NCBI GenBank assembly: GCA_037043455.1 | Contig: JAWPHD010004478.1 | Span: forward strand, 62,001-126,000 | Direction: 5' to 3' | Length of the DNA: 64,000 nucleotides | DNA from: Cyrtodaria siliqua | Lineage: Eukaryota > Mollusca > Bivalvia > Adapedonta > Hiatellidae | Part shown: one piece after another, positions 1 through 11,984 of the stretch | Layout: each line of letters begins with the position of its first letter | Numbering within the stretch: position 1 is the stretch's first letter | Position numbers and translations under genes: made by a program | Notes under the pieces: model-generated | Databases searched by the model: none | What the model was told of the DNA's origin: nothing | Seen by the model: only the letters and a program-made list of their open reading frames with translations

Positions 1-1936
1 ATATGTTCTTATACATACTAAGGTAAACATGATAACTTTTTGAGTGTTCAGTCATGTAGACTTATAGTATAGATCGTGGGATAAATTTCACTCGGACATA
101 TCATTTATGATTTTAAAATATGTCTGTATAGGACAGTCAGCTGCTTTGAAGCTTCATTAATTAGGCTAAAAGGTACGGATAAACAGTCGTACATGAAATC
201 AAGTTACATACATGCGCATAATATATGCAAAGTTTAAAACATATACGTACTGTTAATGGCTTTAACATTTTATAGTAAACTTGATTGACCGTCAATGGTA
301 AAGATTGAGTCCTACACATAAGTGAAGGTGTGGCACTAATTTAATTAGTCCGAGTCAGTCTGTGTTGATGTTTTCTTTATCAAAATATCAGGGAATTATC
401 AAGAGAAATCTTCGTCCTTTTAGTCAGGTCTAAAAACAAAATTGTTTGGGCGATAATGGTATAATCAGAATAACGGCAATTCAGTAGAGATGATAGGTTA
501 TTAAAAAGTCAAAAGAATGCATGGGTACATTATATAACTGATTGTGGAAAAACTACTGGAGAAAACAATATTATTATGCTGATAATTATTGTACTGATGG
601 TTATTACGCTGATAAATTAAGTATAGTTATTAGAAGACATTTTTATTCAGCAGTAGATAAATAATGACCATTATATTTTAATAGCTAGAACTGCAGATAT
701 ATTAAAAGTAATTGGTTTCTTATTCCGTAACCAATAATAATAGTCATCATAATAACATTATATATTAAAAGTAATAATGTTGCTCGGAGTTGGAGCGCTA
801 TTGTTTTCTTGAGTTCCAATTTTTTTTAGAGATCTCAAGATCTCTCAGGTTGTAGGGAGAGGCATACTTTGTGAATGTTCAAGATCGGACTGAACTACTG
901 TGTTGATCAGTGTTAATCAGTGAAATCAGTGATGAATACCCACAAACCTTAGTAATTAAAAGGTACCTCCCAGCTGTAATTATGAATGAATGTTGGGCAA
1001 TATTTTTAATGTAGATCTACTCTTATAAGTCTGATACAACAGTTGTATCAACGGATTAGTATTTGCTGCCTTGAAATGGAATGATAGGATAGATATCCCC
1101 TGCATAGAGGCAATGAACTTTTACTACATAATGGTACTTGCATACCCTCTCATACAGATATTACAGAGGCTGAAACAAACCCTTTTGGTACGCAGTATTC
1201 AGGGCGTTTTAGGCGGTATTCAGTACGCACGAGCCTGGTACGCAGTACTCGCACAACACACTATTTAGTATTTAGTACTCATAAAATGTTTTTTTAAAAC
1301 CAAATATGTACCAAAAAAATCATAAAATGTAAATAAAGGTCTAATTCTGATAATCAGGCCTTCATTCATCTAGCAGATCCCAGCTCTTAGGTGTTAAAGG
1401 TCATCATTCAAATTAGTTATTGCCCTTTGTAATTTTATACTTAGATTTTTTGTCCGGAGCTAATTAGTATTCAGTACTCGGTCTCTGAAATAAGGAGTAT
1501 TCAGTACTCGGTGGGGAGGAGGGGTTACATCCTCATTACAGGTACCGGTGTATACAATTATACATAATAAATAAATTTGTATATACAAAAGATGTATGAC
1601 AACAACACAATACACACAGTGAACTTTGACATTTATAAAAGTAAACGTTATGCAATAGTGTACATGTATATGGGAACTATGATGAGTAATGAAAACTGTT
1701 GTACTCAAACTGACTGTAAATAAATATATTTGAAACTGTTCTAACTTCGTTGTTAAAACAGAATGGGATGTATAATTAATGATATGACATCATACCATAC
1801 AGAGAGGAAGATGCTTTAAGCAAGTATTAATGGTTTCAGAAAAAGTTCAAATATTTTAATGCTGACATAGTAATTTGCATGTCACCATGTTTAACTGCAT
1901 CTAGCAAGATTTTCAAAGGATACACATGTATGTATA
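1..1936. other. AT-rich non-coding DNA, no gene recognised
   Basis: No frame here looks like a protein gene. The only structure seen is a scatter of short imperfect copies of a motif containing 'attcagtactcggt' or 'gtacgcagtattc' around 1190-1270 and 1460-1515. Otherwise it is AT-rich single-copy-looking sequence. Confidence 0.5.
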
Positions 1937-2409
1937 CAGTGACGTAGCTGCCTATAGGCACTGTAGGCACGTGCCTACACATTGTCCGCAGAAATAAAAC
2001 AAATAAAAATGCCAAAAATGCAATTAAAACTGAGTGGGGTAGGGGGTTGAGGGTTATGGTCAGCTCATACCAGTTTTTACTCGTGGTCTTTTCAGAAATA
2101 AAAGTCGAACTGTTTTCGCTCGCGGTCTTTCGGAACCAAACACACCATGGTTGTGCAAAATTTCAAAAGATTTTCAGAAAGCAAGTGTTTATATTAATAT
2201 ATGGTATTTTGTTCTGTTCCGATGTTTTTGTTGCGAAATCGCAGATTAAAAAAGCTTGAAATCGCGGGTTAAAAACATATTGTTTGCTGCTTAAAATACC
2301 GTCAGAATGCAGGATTTGGATTCCTTCTTAAAAAATTTATGGGGGAGCATGTCTCCGGACCCCACTAGACCTTGTTCCTACATAGGATTTACGCACAGCT
2401 ACGCCCCTG
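1937..2409. mobile_element. hAT-like non-autonomous element (MITE)
   Basis: The segment starts CAGTGACGTAGCTGCC and ends with the near-complement of the same motif (GCACAGCTACGCCCCTG). CAG...CTG ends with a 'GYGTAGCTG' core are typical of hAT-type terminal inverted repeats. No transposase frame is present. The flanking bases (GTATGTAT left, GTATATGT right) are similar but not an exact 8-bp duplication, so the assignment to hAT is from the termini only. Confidence 0.5.
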
Positions 2410-2644
2410 GTATATGTTAAGTGAGATAGGATGGACAATTTTAAATACTTTTCTGTTCAAAGTTAAGTCACCAGCCCTACATCAACACCAGAAGTGACAA
2501 ACATGATTGAGTGAACAAGTTCAAAACCAGACAGTAATGCTGTATAAAATGATGAGGAAAATAGGAGTTATAAATATGATGAAACTAGAGTAAATGCGTG
2601 GATCAAGAGTTAATTATAAATTAATTTGCATGTACCATATTTAT

Positions 2645-3060
2645 AGATGAATTGAATTGGGTTTTAAGGCGCACCAACACATGAAAGGTTATATGGCGCC
2701 TAACAGGCATGAACATGCCAGGCTCATCCTCCATGTTCATTGAGATAAAATATGGAAAATGGGCCTAGAACCTTCTCACCCTGAACTGCAGAGTTGCTGC
2801 AAATTCTATCGTAGAAACTCCATTTACGCTGGAGCCACGTTTATTGTTTTTTTGCCACTGCTCTTATGATGCGAGCGAGATAGCACCTGAAACAATGCAG
2901 GGATCATGATGAAGACCTTTATTGAACATGAACAAAAAATGATAAAATGAACATGAATTTGGGGGGATTCTACCCCTCTGCCTACCCCTCCAAAGGGATC
3001 TGCAGTGGCCCTATTCTTTGCCCCGTGACCAAACACGGCCCCCGGGAACCACACAGGGCT
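2645..3060. repeat. dispersed repeat, family shared with 48000-48290 and 7480-7690
   Basis: The block 'attgaattgggttttaaggc' then 'gcaccaacacatgaaaggtt' recurs with the same order of sub-blocks at about 47990-48290 ('attgggttttacggcgaacc') and more diverged at 7480-7690. All three share the downstream block 'gaaccttctaacatgc' or a close variant. It has no coding frame and is an interspersed repeat of unknown class. Confidence 0.6.
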
Positions 3061-3840
3061 ATTTATAGATGAATATGACTATGTATAATATACATGAACT
3101 TACATGTTCAGTAGTATTAAGAATAAATGGTAATGTGAAATGCATATTTGTCATGATTTATGTGCAATGTACAGGTTAATAGGACAAATGGTATAAACCG
3201 TAATGAAACAAATGAGTGAATGGCATAAATTGTCATGTTTATTTTGATAATTTACACATACATGTATATGTATTTATTGGTGAAAATATATGAATAATGT
3301 GTGGTATTGTGTATAAAGTGCCAAATACGTGAAATGAATAATTTTCATGATCGCCGAGCAAGAGAAATCGCTCGCATGGAAACTGGGGAAAGCCAGTGAA
3401 GCACTGGGAAATGGAGTCACAAGAAATCCGCAAAATTGAAGAGAGATTGCTCACATGGAAACTGGGAAAGCCAGTAAAACACTGGGAAAAGCTGGGAAAG
3501 CCAGTGAAACACCAGAAGGCTAAGATAATGTTGACAAAAGCGGATTCCCGAGAGGAAAATCTCCCAAGCTTAATGTCGGTGAAGAGAACATGTGCGCAGG
3601 CGACGGGCGGTTGTATTAATTTAGGTTTAGTGATATGACATAAGTATAAACTGTTGATATGTCATGTAACAAGTAAGTGAAATGTCGGGTACACTGTATC
3701 GGGTACACTTTTACAGTGTACATATACTTTAAGATGTGAGTTTTAAAAAATCATCATATGACAATTTATGAAATTTACATGTATGTATAATGAAAGATAC
3801 AAATGTCGGACAGGGAAAGCAGCATTCATATAAAACAGTG
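3061..3840. other. non-coding stretch with short degenerate repeats
   Basis: Between 3366 and 3520 a motif containing 'ggaaactgggaaagccagtg' recurs about four times with variable spacing. The rest is AT-rich sequence with no recognised gene. Confidence 0.4.
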
Positions 3841-4267
3841 TATTAAATCATTTTAGAATTATTTTATTATTAGAATTTTGTGTTTCTGGGTTTCAAGAAC
3901 CTCATTACTCAATGTCAAGTATAAAACCTCAGTGTGTTCTGAGAATGTAATGAGCTTTAGATTAACTGGTTTCAATTTTTATCACTGAACCAATCAGAAT
4001 GCTTCATTCATATTTTCATTTGGTTGTTTCTATCATGACATCACTTTCTGGTATTATGACATCACACCCTGGTATTATGACATCACGTCATGCTATTATG
4101 ACATCATGTCATGTTATTATGATGCAACTCAGTGTGTTCTCAGAACTGAATGAGCCTTTTAATTGCTGTAAGAAACAGATTAAGACTATCACTCAGAGTA
4201 ATGAGTTTCTTGAAACCAAGAATCAAAACATTCTAAAAATAAAAAATAATTCTAAAATGATTTAATA
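3841..4267. mobile_element. MITE with ~70-bp inverted termini and an internal 'TATTATGACATCA' array
   Basis: The left end TATTAAATCATTTTAGAATT is the near-perfect complement of the right end (4245-4267). The inner parts of the arms (fragments 'tttcaagaacctcattactc' and 'gagtaatgagtttcttgaaa') also pair, giving arms of about 70 bp. The middle holds four to five copies of a ~17-bp unit 'tattatgacatcac' (about 4034-4120). Ends beginning and ending in TA fit a Tc1/mariner-type TA target, but no transposase is present, so the class is inferred. Confidence 0.65.
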
Positions 4268-4846
4268 GACTGTTATGAGTGAAATATTTATTCATTATGA
4301 TTTATATAGGTATGTGTAATAAAATGTTGGAACTAACAATTGGTTAGGGAAAGGCATGAATGTATGCAAATATAAGGTTTTATTGTATACTTTCATATTG
4401 TCCCGTTTAGTTTGCATTGAGCTAAGCGTGCAATATTCTACGATATTGCACGCATTGATATTGCACGGGAACTTTTGCTCGTGCTTGCTAAGAGCCGCGA
4501 AATAGAAATAAGGAACTACTTTCAAATAAAAATAACGGAATCCTTCCTATAGTGTCAACAAAAAAATACGAGTTTTTTTTCAACCTTTTATGGCAAAAAT
4601 TGATAATATAATTCAAATGGTCACTCACCCACTGTTTTTAACGTTATCGAATGGTAAACAAACTTCAGAAAATCGCTTGATGTTTTTAATGTCGTTTTCA
4701 CGCAAAATAATCATCCACACAAAATGAAACTGAATGGCAAGATAGGAATTTCACCAAAAGCTATAAAAAATAACCCAAATACAATGAAAAGTAATAGTCA
4801 TACAATTAAAATTGATCAAAAACAATATGAAAGTATACAATAAAAA

Positions 4847-4943
4847 GGTTATTGAATTTGTATGGCTAAATATTACTTGGAACTCGTTGTTTTGCCAAAA
4901 CAACTCGTTCCAAGTAATATTTTGCCATACAAATGCAATAACC
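4847..4943. repeat. 97-bp near-perfect hairpin
   Basis: Two ~48-bp arms, starting 'ggttattgaatttgtatggc' and ending 'gccatacaaatgcaataacc', are reverse complements with a few mismatches and almost no loop. It is a foldback MITE-like structure with no coding capacity. Confidence 0.7.
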
Positions 4944-5292
4944 TATAATATAAATATATGACAGATTATAAAGAGAATATGAGCAGATTATCAAGGGAAT
5001 ATGACGATTGCTTTTATATAATACACAATTATGAAACACATGAAACTATGCTGATCGAAGTTACATGTATTTAATTTGACAAATTATGATCAAAGTGAAA
5101 CAAATGATTATCTGTTGTCAGTCTAGTAACTACAGGTATGGGATACACATAATTAAAATATATAATTATGGAAGGTAACTGATATTTTAATATATGTAAT
5201 TATGTGAACGGTAATTAACATATTACCATTTTCAATCTGATAGATTAAAGTGGATTAGTAATAATGACTGTGTGAAGCTCTGAAATCTAATG

Positions 5293-5530
5293 GAAACCCA
5301 AGTTATCACCCTGGATTGATAAAATTGTATAAGTAATCGAGACTTGATGAAGATTGATTATAATTTTATCAAACCAGTGATAACTCCCACCACCCAATTC
5401 AACACAGTCGTTATTAGTGTTCTAAAGAATGACCTTGACCTTCACGCTTCGTTCTCTCTTGTAAACCCTAAGTTATCACCGGTTTGATAAAATTATAATC
5501 AATCTTCATCAAGTCTCGATTAATTATACA
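5293..5530. repeat. foldback repeat with ~58-bp arms
   Basis: The arm at about 5329-5386 ('cgagacttgatgaagattga') reappears inverted at about 5468-5528 ('tcaatcttcatcaagtctcg'), separated by ~80 bp. A third, direct partial copy precedes the first arm ('aagttatcaccctggattga' near 5300). It is probably a non-autonomous foldback element. Confidence 0.65.
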
Positions 5531-6645
5531 ACTAAACTTGGAGTAGTAAACGAGTTTATCGACACACAAAAAGGAGTGCATGGTATGGTGGACTGTGGAC
5601 TGACAACTGACCCAGATCTTCTGACATTGGATCTGTTATTATCTAAAATGTATCAGTTTATTATTTATTAGTATGGGTATATATCTGATATAGAACTTTC
5701 AGTTAGGATTTTTGGTTCAACCTGCACTGTAACCCCCTTTTTTTTAAAGTTTTAAACTAAAAACAAGAGGTCCAAGAGGGTATGTAGATGCTCTACTGGC
5801 GAAGAATGGCTCTTATAACATGTGATGGGGAATCAAATGGGGTGTCAGATATGTTTTTTTTTTTTTTCTGAGCTTTTATATTGAAATAAACATTCTGAAC
5901 ATTCTGAACAAGTCGGGTAAAGATGAACAAGATTTGAACCCACGTCCTCAGGCTCCCAATTTAAAGAAATAATACTTTGAATAAGTGCAGCTTTTGATGT
6001 TCCTATTCCAAAACATGCCAACTGAAGTTATTTTGACATAAGTTTTACTACATGTACCACAGAAATTTTTGAAATCTTTTATAGTTACCCTGAATTACAG
6101 TTCCTTGAATTTCAAATGTTATTCAATTAAGAGATAATTTGGAATAAGCCATGTTTCATTTTATAATAGATTGAACATTTACAATAAATGAGTCAACCTT
6201 TTATGTTGTTGTTTTTTTATATTATTTCCTATATATCTTAAGAAGTGTATATCTTTAGTGGGCTTTGATTCATGTTGTGTTTTATCAACACATTGTATGG
6301 TTTCATATTAAAGAACGATGTTACAATTGAAACAACAACAACAATTAATTTTGTTTACAAACTATTGATCATAACTAAATAATTATCACACTGCTATTCT
6401 TATTTACAAACTAAGAAACTTAGTTAAGACTTAGACAATTAATTAAGATACAAATGTGAGTAATTAGGAACTTTGACCAGTGTATTTGTACAGTGAACTA
6501 ATAACTTCGTAATTCACCGATTTGTACAAGTAAGGAACACGACTTCTTTTTTTAAAAGACTGATAACCGACATTGTAAAAGAACAGCAAAGAAAGAATCA
6601 GTTTTAACGTGCACTATTACAAACATTAAAACAGTAATTGCAGCA
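5531..6645. other. non-coding AT-rich DNA, nothing recognised
   Basis: There is no plausible coding frame, tRNA or strong inverted repeat. A short stretch near 5760-5800 ('caagaggtccaagagggtat') resembles the start of dispersed repeats seen again at 38590 and 38810. Confidence 0.4.
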
Positions 6646-6649
6646 TCTG

Positions 6650-7490
6650 AATTTCGTGGAGAGTCACTCATCTGAATTTCAGGGAGAGTCACTCATCTGA
6701 ATTTCGCGGAGAGTCACTCATCCGAATTTCGCGGAGAGTCACTCATCCGAATTTCGCAGAGAGTCACTCATCCGAATTTCGCGGAGAGTCACTCATCCGA
6801 ATTTCACGGAGAGTCACTCATCTGAATTTCGCAGAGTCACTCATCTGGAATTTTATGGAGAGTCACTCATCTGAATTTCGTGGAGAGTCACTCATCCAAA
6901 TTTCGCGGAGAGTCACTCATCTGAATTTTGCGGAGAGTCACTCATCTGAATTTCGCGGAGAGTCACTCATCCGAATTTCGCGGAGAGTCACTCATCCGAA
7001 TTTCGCGGAGAGTCACTCATCTGGATTTCACGGAGAGTCACTCATCTGGATTTCGCAGAGTCACTCATCTGAATTTCGCAGAGTCACTCATCTGAATTTC
7101 GTGGAGAGTCACTCATCTGAATTTCGCAGAGAGTCACTCGACTGAATGTCATGCAGAGTCACTCATCCAAATTTCGTGGAGAGTCACTTGTCTGAATTTC
7201 GCGGAGAGTCACTCATCTGAATTTCGTGGAGAGTCACTCGTCTGAATTTCATGGAGTCACTCACCTGAATTTTGCAGAGAGTCACTCACCTGAATTTCGC
7301 AGAGAGTCACTCTTCTGAATTCCGCGGAGAGTCACTCACTTCGCGGAGAGTCACTCATCTGAATTTCACGGAGAGTCACTCATCTGAATTTTGCGGAAAG
7401 TCACTCATCTGAATTTCGCGGAGAGTCACTCACCTGCATTTTGTGGAGAGTCACTCATCTGAATTTCGCGGAGAGTCACTCATCCAATTA
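6650..7490. repeat. 25-bp minisatellite, about 33 copies
   Basis: The unit is close to 'gaatttcgcggagagtcact' plus 'catcc'. Copies differ by point changes and by occasional loss of 2 to 8 bases. The reading frames through it (such as repeats of SHSSEFRGE) only reflect the repeat and are not a gene. The array runs straight into the dispersed repeat at 7490. Confidence 0.9.
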
Positions 7491-8480
7491 CTAATCGGGC
7501 TCATGGCTCTACTCCAACTGTGTTTTACTGCCCACCAACACAAGTTCTATGGCACCACCAGGAATGAACATAATTTGCAGGTCCATCCTCTGTTTACACA
7601 GGGTCCTATATGTGAATTTTCATCCCAGATTTACATTAAGATACAAACATGCAGAATGGGTATATAACCTTCTAACATGCGCATACTAAGATCGAATAAG
7701 TTCAATTTTTATTTCATGAACGCATTGTGATATATTTTTAGTTTTAGTGAAACTTTTTCGAATTTGAAATACATGTTTTTTTTGTAATCTACAATTAGAC
7801 TAATGCTTATGTCGTCGAAAACCCATAACACCGGTCTGTTTTTGTTGTTAAATCATCAGTATTAATTCATGAGGTTCAAATTGCTAGCAGTTGTGCATAT
7901 ATTTAAACTAGAAAGGTGTTCCATGGAACACTTGGGCCGCCTGCCGTGTGCTTATTTCAGCAAGTACAATCTAACTATAAAGTTTAAAGACAGCGGGAGC
8001 AATCCTTCATGAATTATGGAGCTTTTTTTTATTAAAGTTCAAGAAAACGGGCATAAATCTGTATTGGATATAATATAAAATGATAAGGAAAAACTGTTTA
8101 AAGTTTTATGACCACAGGTCAATATTTTGCCAAGTTATGAGCTAAGTTAGGTTGCAGGTTAAAAGTTTTATGGAAAGGGGCATAACTCTGCAAAAATGAA
8201 AGTCAGAGTTGTTGGACGTGTGTAACAACATTTCTTTTCTTAAGATGAATATGTGAAGATTCATGAACATAGGTCAAATACTTTTCAAGTTATGGGCAAG
8301 GTTTAAGGTTGCAGGTTAAAGCGTGACGGACGATGGACGACAGACGACGGATGATGATGGACAAAGGGACAAAGTGATCCCTAAGTGTCTGCCATGCTAA
8401 GCAGGTGACACAGTAAAAGTGCAGTTTGAACACACACCAAGAGTAAAGAATTATATGAATTAATATTAATGATTCATGCA
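7490..8480. repeat. dispersed bivalve-type repeats
   Basis: Part 7490-7690 is a diverged copy of the family at 2645 and 47990. Part 7915-8420 begins 'gaaaggtgttccatggaaca' and shares blocks such as 'cttatttcagcaag' and 'gacagcgggagcaat' with 62930-63060. It ends in 'gacggacgatggacgacaga', a GACGGACG-rich tail also found at 44630. No coding content is recognised. Confidence 0.6.
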
Positions 8481-9160
8481 CGAAAAACTAGCAGTCGTCG
8501 AGTTTTCCCAACCAAACTATTTCATAATTAAATCGATTATTTTACGAGGTCTAGTTTAGACCAGTTTATTGAATATGCACGGTTTCTATAGATTTTAGAG
8601 GTGTAAATATTCAAAAGAATCCCCCCCACACACACACACACAAACACCTTACCTTATCCCTACCCAACTCACCTTGCTGTAAGTATTACTCCCAACTCAC
8701 TCACAGAATGATCCTATGTCCATTTTGTGATGAAATAAATATGTAGGATGACCTCTTCTCAAGTTACAATTGAAAGGATTTAGCTCCACCTTACTAGTTA
8801 TTTTGAATTAAGATCCGACCACCGATATAAAAAAAAAAGAACGGTAAGTTCATTTACACGTTATTGATGGACAACAAATTAAAAAAAGATCGCCTACCTC
8901 ATCTGATGAAATCGCACCATGTCGCACCATGTAATGACAAAAAGGATGCACAGTACATATCTAAATATATATGTATGTAATGGAAAGTGAAAGTAGATCA
9001 TATTGTTTTCCAAAAACCTCTGATTACATCTTTGCTGGTCGTTATAATTATATGAGGCCCTGTAATGGGATTCGTTCATTGAACTTTCCACAACTGCTCG
9101 CATGAGACTTCCTGCCAAGTACCGAGTACCTAGAACTACTTGCCAAGTATGGAGTAGTGA
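8481..9160. other. non-coding DNA, nothing recognised beyond a short (CA)n
   Basis: A cccccc(ac)n tract lies at about 8623-8642. Otherwise there is no gene, tRNA or inverted repeat that I can support. Confidence 0.4.
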
Positions 9161-9161
9161 G

Positions 9162-9228
9162 CCTCCCTCCCTCCCTCCCTCCCTCCCTCACTCACTCACT
9201 CACTCACTCACTCACTCACTCACTCATT
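9162..9228. repeat. compound microsatellite (CCTC)n-(CTCA)n
   Basis: About seven CCTC units are followed by about ten CTCA units, read directly. Confidence 0.95.
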
Positions 9229-9546
9229 TTTAAGAGGGTAGTAATAATAGTTTAATGTTGCTGCATAGGTTAATCTATGTACATATTCATGATATTTTAT
9301 TGTTCACTGAACTACTTTCGAGCTATGTACATGTATGCATTGATATGGTTATCTCACGATCAAACTCGTATGACTGGGAGAAAGTTATCAGAAAAGTGAC
9401 CTCTACATTTTTAATTTGCATTAAGTAATGTATTAGGTACTAACATTTTCTAAAAATGAACAAATAGGTTAAAACAATGTTTATATATATATACATGTGT
9501 GTCACGGTTATGGATATCTAACAGGTAGATTGATGTTGCATTGTCC

Positions 9547-9619
9547 GGCCGGCTAGCTCAGTCGGTAGAGCATCGGAACGGTAGTCCGAAGGTCCCGGGT
9601 TCGAGCCCCGGTCTGGCTG
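9547..9619 (+). tRNA. tRNA-like sequence inside the 5' LTR (probably not a functional tRNA)
   Basis: The 73-nt stretch folds as a tRNA. The D arm is GCTC...GAGC. The anticodon stem is TCGGA/TCCGA with loop ACGGTAG (would-be anticodon GGT). The T arm is CCGGG-TTCGAGC-CCCGG. Box A (TAGCTCAGTCGG) and box B (GGTTCGAGCC) are intact. Position 33 is C rather than the near-universal T, and the acceptor stem has a mismatch and two G-U pairs, so I read it as a Pol III promoter passenger. Confidence 0.55.
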
Positions 9620-9797
9620 CACATTTTTCTAGCCCTGTGACATTTGGAGCCCAACGTGGGGCCGTGACTGAGTAAACTCCGAGAAACATTCGAAATGATT
9701 CTCTATACCCATAGAAATTCGAGGACGAATTTCAGTATGTAGGGGGAGTGTGTCACGGTTATGGATATCTAACAGGTAGATTGATGTTGCATTGTCC

Positions 9798-9870
9798 GGC
9801 CGGCTAGCTCAGTCGGTAGAGCATCGGAACGGTAGTCCGAAGGTCCCGGGTTCGAGCCCCGGTCTGGCTG
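9798..9870 (+). tRNA. tRNA-like sequence inside the 3' LTR copy
   Basis: This is an identical copy of the tRNA-like stretch in the first LTR, 251 bp downstream. It has the same box A, box B and C33 loop. It is part of the LTR repeat rather than an independent tRNA gene. Confidence 0.5.
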
Positions 9871-9970
9871 CACATTGTCGCCGGGGTAGCTCTTTACTTA
9901 TTCGGGCTTCCCAACCTTTATATGTATTTGTGGGTTCTCGTCGGGATATGTTTAATGACGATTCGACACT

Positions 9971-10333
9971 CTGTAATAGATGTTGTAAATATGCTTTAAT
10001 AAGTAATATGAATAAAGTACATGTATGTGAAATACATATATACGTCATGTCAACAATTTCCAATCATCAAGTGTCTTTGTTTACATATATAATAAAATGG
10101 CCGACGGTCTTTTCCACAACAAAGGGTTTTACCATGAACAAATTTAAACCAAGTTAAATCAACAATTCCTAACAACATGTTAATGCATATTATGAAATAC
10201 TATTCAATTAATAGTTTACAATGTATTACCTGTAATAGATGTTGTAAATATGCTTTAATAAGTAATATGAATAAAGTACATGTATGTGAAATACATATAT
10301 ACGTCATGTCAACAATTTCCAATCATCAAGTGT
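9971..10333. repeat. 104-bp direct repeat pair
   Basis: The block 9971-10074, beginning 'ctgtaatagatgttgtaaat', is repeated essentially unchanged at 10230-10333. The 155 bp between is unrelated. This could be a second, LTR-like or duplicated fragment next to the TRIM element, but no other element signals were found. Confidence 0.7.
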
Positions 10334-10561
10334 GAAGATCGCAAGTTGTTACGCATGTACGAAAGCATATCATTTACATAACAAAGGATTATCACAGGTA
10401 AGGGAGAAGTAAGGTATATGCAACGTGCGATTAAGGTATTAATACTGTTTTACCTGTTAGTCCTACGGCCGATAACCGGGAACGAACTACGCATTACCAA
10501 CTACGGAAACTATTTTGCAGGGATATACTGTGTAATATATGGATAATATAGGAAGTATATA

Positions 10562-10841
10562 AGGCCAAAAATAAAATTATGTTTGTTTCCCCTTCCTGAC
10601 CGACCCACCGAAATTGCCGCGACCCGAATTATTTTTTCGACACTGGTGAAAAAAAATATTATTATTTTTTTTTTTTTTTTTTTTTTTTTTGTCTTAAATG
10701 TGTCTTATAGGTAGCATGTATTCCAGTTTTGATCTCAAATAAAAGAAATGAAATAAAAAAAAATATTTTACCTACCTACCTACCCAACCCTTTTTTGCAT
10801 GGGTCGGGAAGGGGAAACAAACATAATTTTATTTTTGGCCT
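10562..10841. mobile_element. foldback MITE with AGGCC...GGCCT ends
   Basis: Termini AGGCCAAAAATAAAATTATG and its complement enclose 280 bp, with arms of about 40 bp that include 'tttgtttccccttcc'. The interior has a long T run (about 10667-10690) and a 'cctacctacctaccc' stretch. The element at 55708-55923 shares the arm type and the tandem ACCT/AGGT interior. Confidence 0.75.
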
Positions 10842-11035
10842 AAGGGTTATTAAAAGATAATAACACACCACCATATTTTCTTATGATGTTATTTTATTGA
10901 AATATCGCACCTATGACATGTGCATTATATTAATACGTCATAATTAAAGGGCACGTGATTTCACAATAAAATATGTATACATGCACTCATTTTTCGCAAA
11001 TGTATTACAATTACGTTTGTTCTTTGCACCAGATA

Positions 11036-11984
11036 CTTATATTCACTATAATATCCACTATAATATATATATATATACATATATCCACTATAATATATAT
11101 GCATATATCCACTATAATATATATGCATATATCCACTATAATATATGCATATATCCACTATAATATATATGCTTATACCCACTATAATATATATGCATAT
11201 ATCCACTATAATATATATGCATATATCCACTATAATATATATATGCACATATCCACTATACTATATATTCATATATCCACTATAATATATATGCATATAT
11301 CCACTATAATATATATGCATATATCCACTATAATATATATGCTTATACCCACTATAATATATATGCATATATCCACTATAATATATATGCATATATCCAC
11401 TATAATATATATATGCACATATCCACTATACTATATATGCATATATCCACTATAATATATATGCATATATCCACTATAATATATATGCATATATCCACTA
11501 TAATATATATATGCATATATCCACTATAATATATATGCATATATCCACTATAATATATATGCGTATATCCACTATAATATATATGCATATATCCACTATA
11601 ATATATATGCATATATCCACTATAATATATATGTATATATCCACTATAATATATATGCATATATCCACTATAATATATATGCATATATCCACTATAATAT
11701 ATATGCTTATACATCCACTATAATATATATGCATATATCCACTATAATATATATATGCACATATCCACTATACTATATATGCATATATCCACTATAATAT
11801 ATATGCATATATCCACTATAATATATATGCATATATCCACTATAATATATATGCTTATACATCCACTATAATATATATGCATATATCCACTATAATATAT
11901 ATGCGCATATCCACTATAATATATATCCACTATACTATATATGTGTATACCCACTATAATATATATGCGTATATCCACTATAAT
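11036..11984. repeat. AT-rich minisatellite, ~24-bp unit
   Basis: The unit is near 'atatatgcatatatccacta' plus 'taat', repeated about 38 times with small length variants (extra TA, or 'cttatac' for 'catatat'). Blocks of several units recur as higher-order repeats. The repetitive frames on both strands (IIVDICIY, STIIYMHI) are artefacts of the array. Confidence 0.9.

Larger units (their letters stand above)
9500..9876 (+). mobile_element. miniature LTR element (TRIM-like) with a tRNA-like sequence in each LTR
   Basis: The first LTR (9500-9642, 143 bp) starts TGTCACGG and ends CTGTGACA. Two bases later lies TGGAGCCCAACGTGGGGC (9645-9662), which matches the pattern of a tRNA-Lys-type primer binding site. 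The internal region is only ~108 bp and ends in a purine run, AGGGGGAGTG (9741-9750), before the second LTR copy starts at 9751. The second LTR matches the first for about 126 bp and then diverges, so its 3' end is lost or replaced. No gag or pol is present, so the element can only have moved with help from another element. The plan recalls plant Cassandra TRIMs, whose LTRs carry 5S RNA. Here the passenger is tRNA-like. Confidence 0.7.

Noticed and set aside
6650..7490. Regular 25-bp repeats that could suggest a CRISPR array
   Set aside because: Units are directly adjacent with no unique spacers, and the context is an animal nuclear genome. It is a minisatellite.
9792..10157. Open frame on the plus strand starting MSGRLAQSVEHRNGSPKVPG
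   Set aside because: This is a translation of the tRNA-like sequence in the LTR, a common false protein in databases. The same applies to the minus-strand frame 9809-10063.
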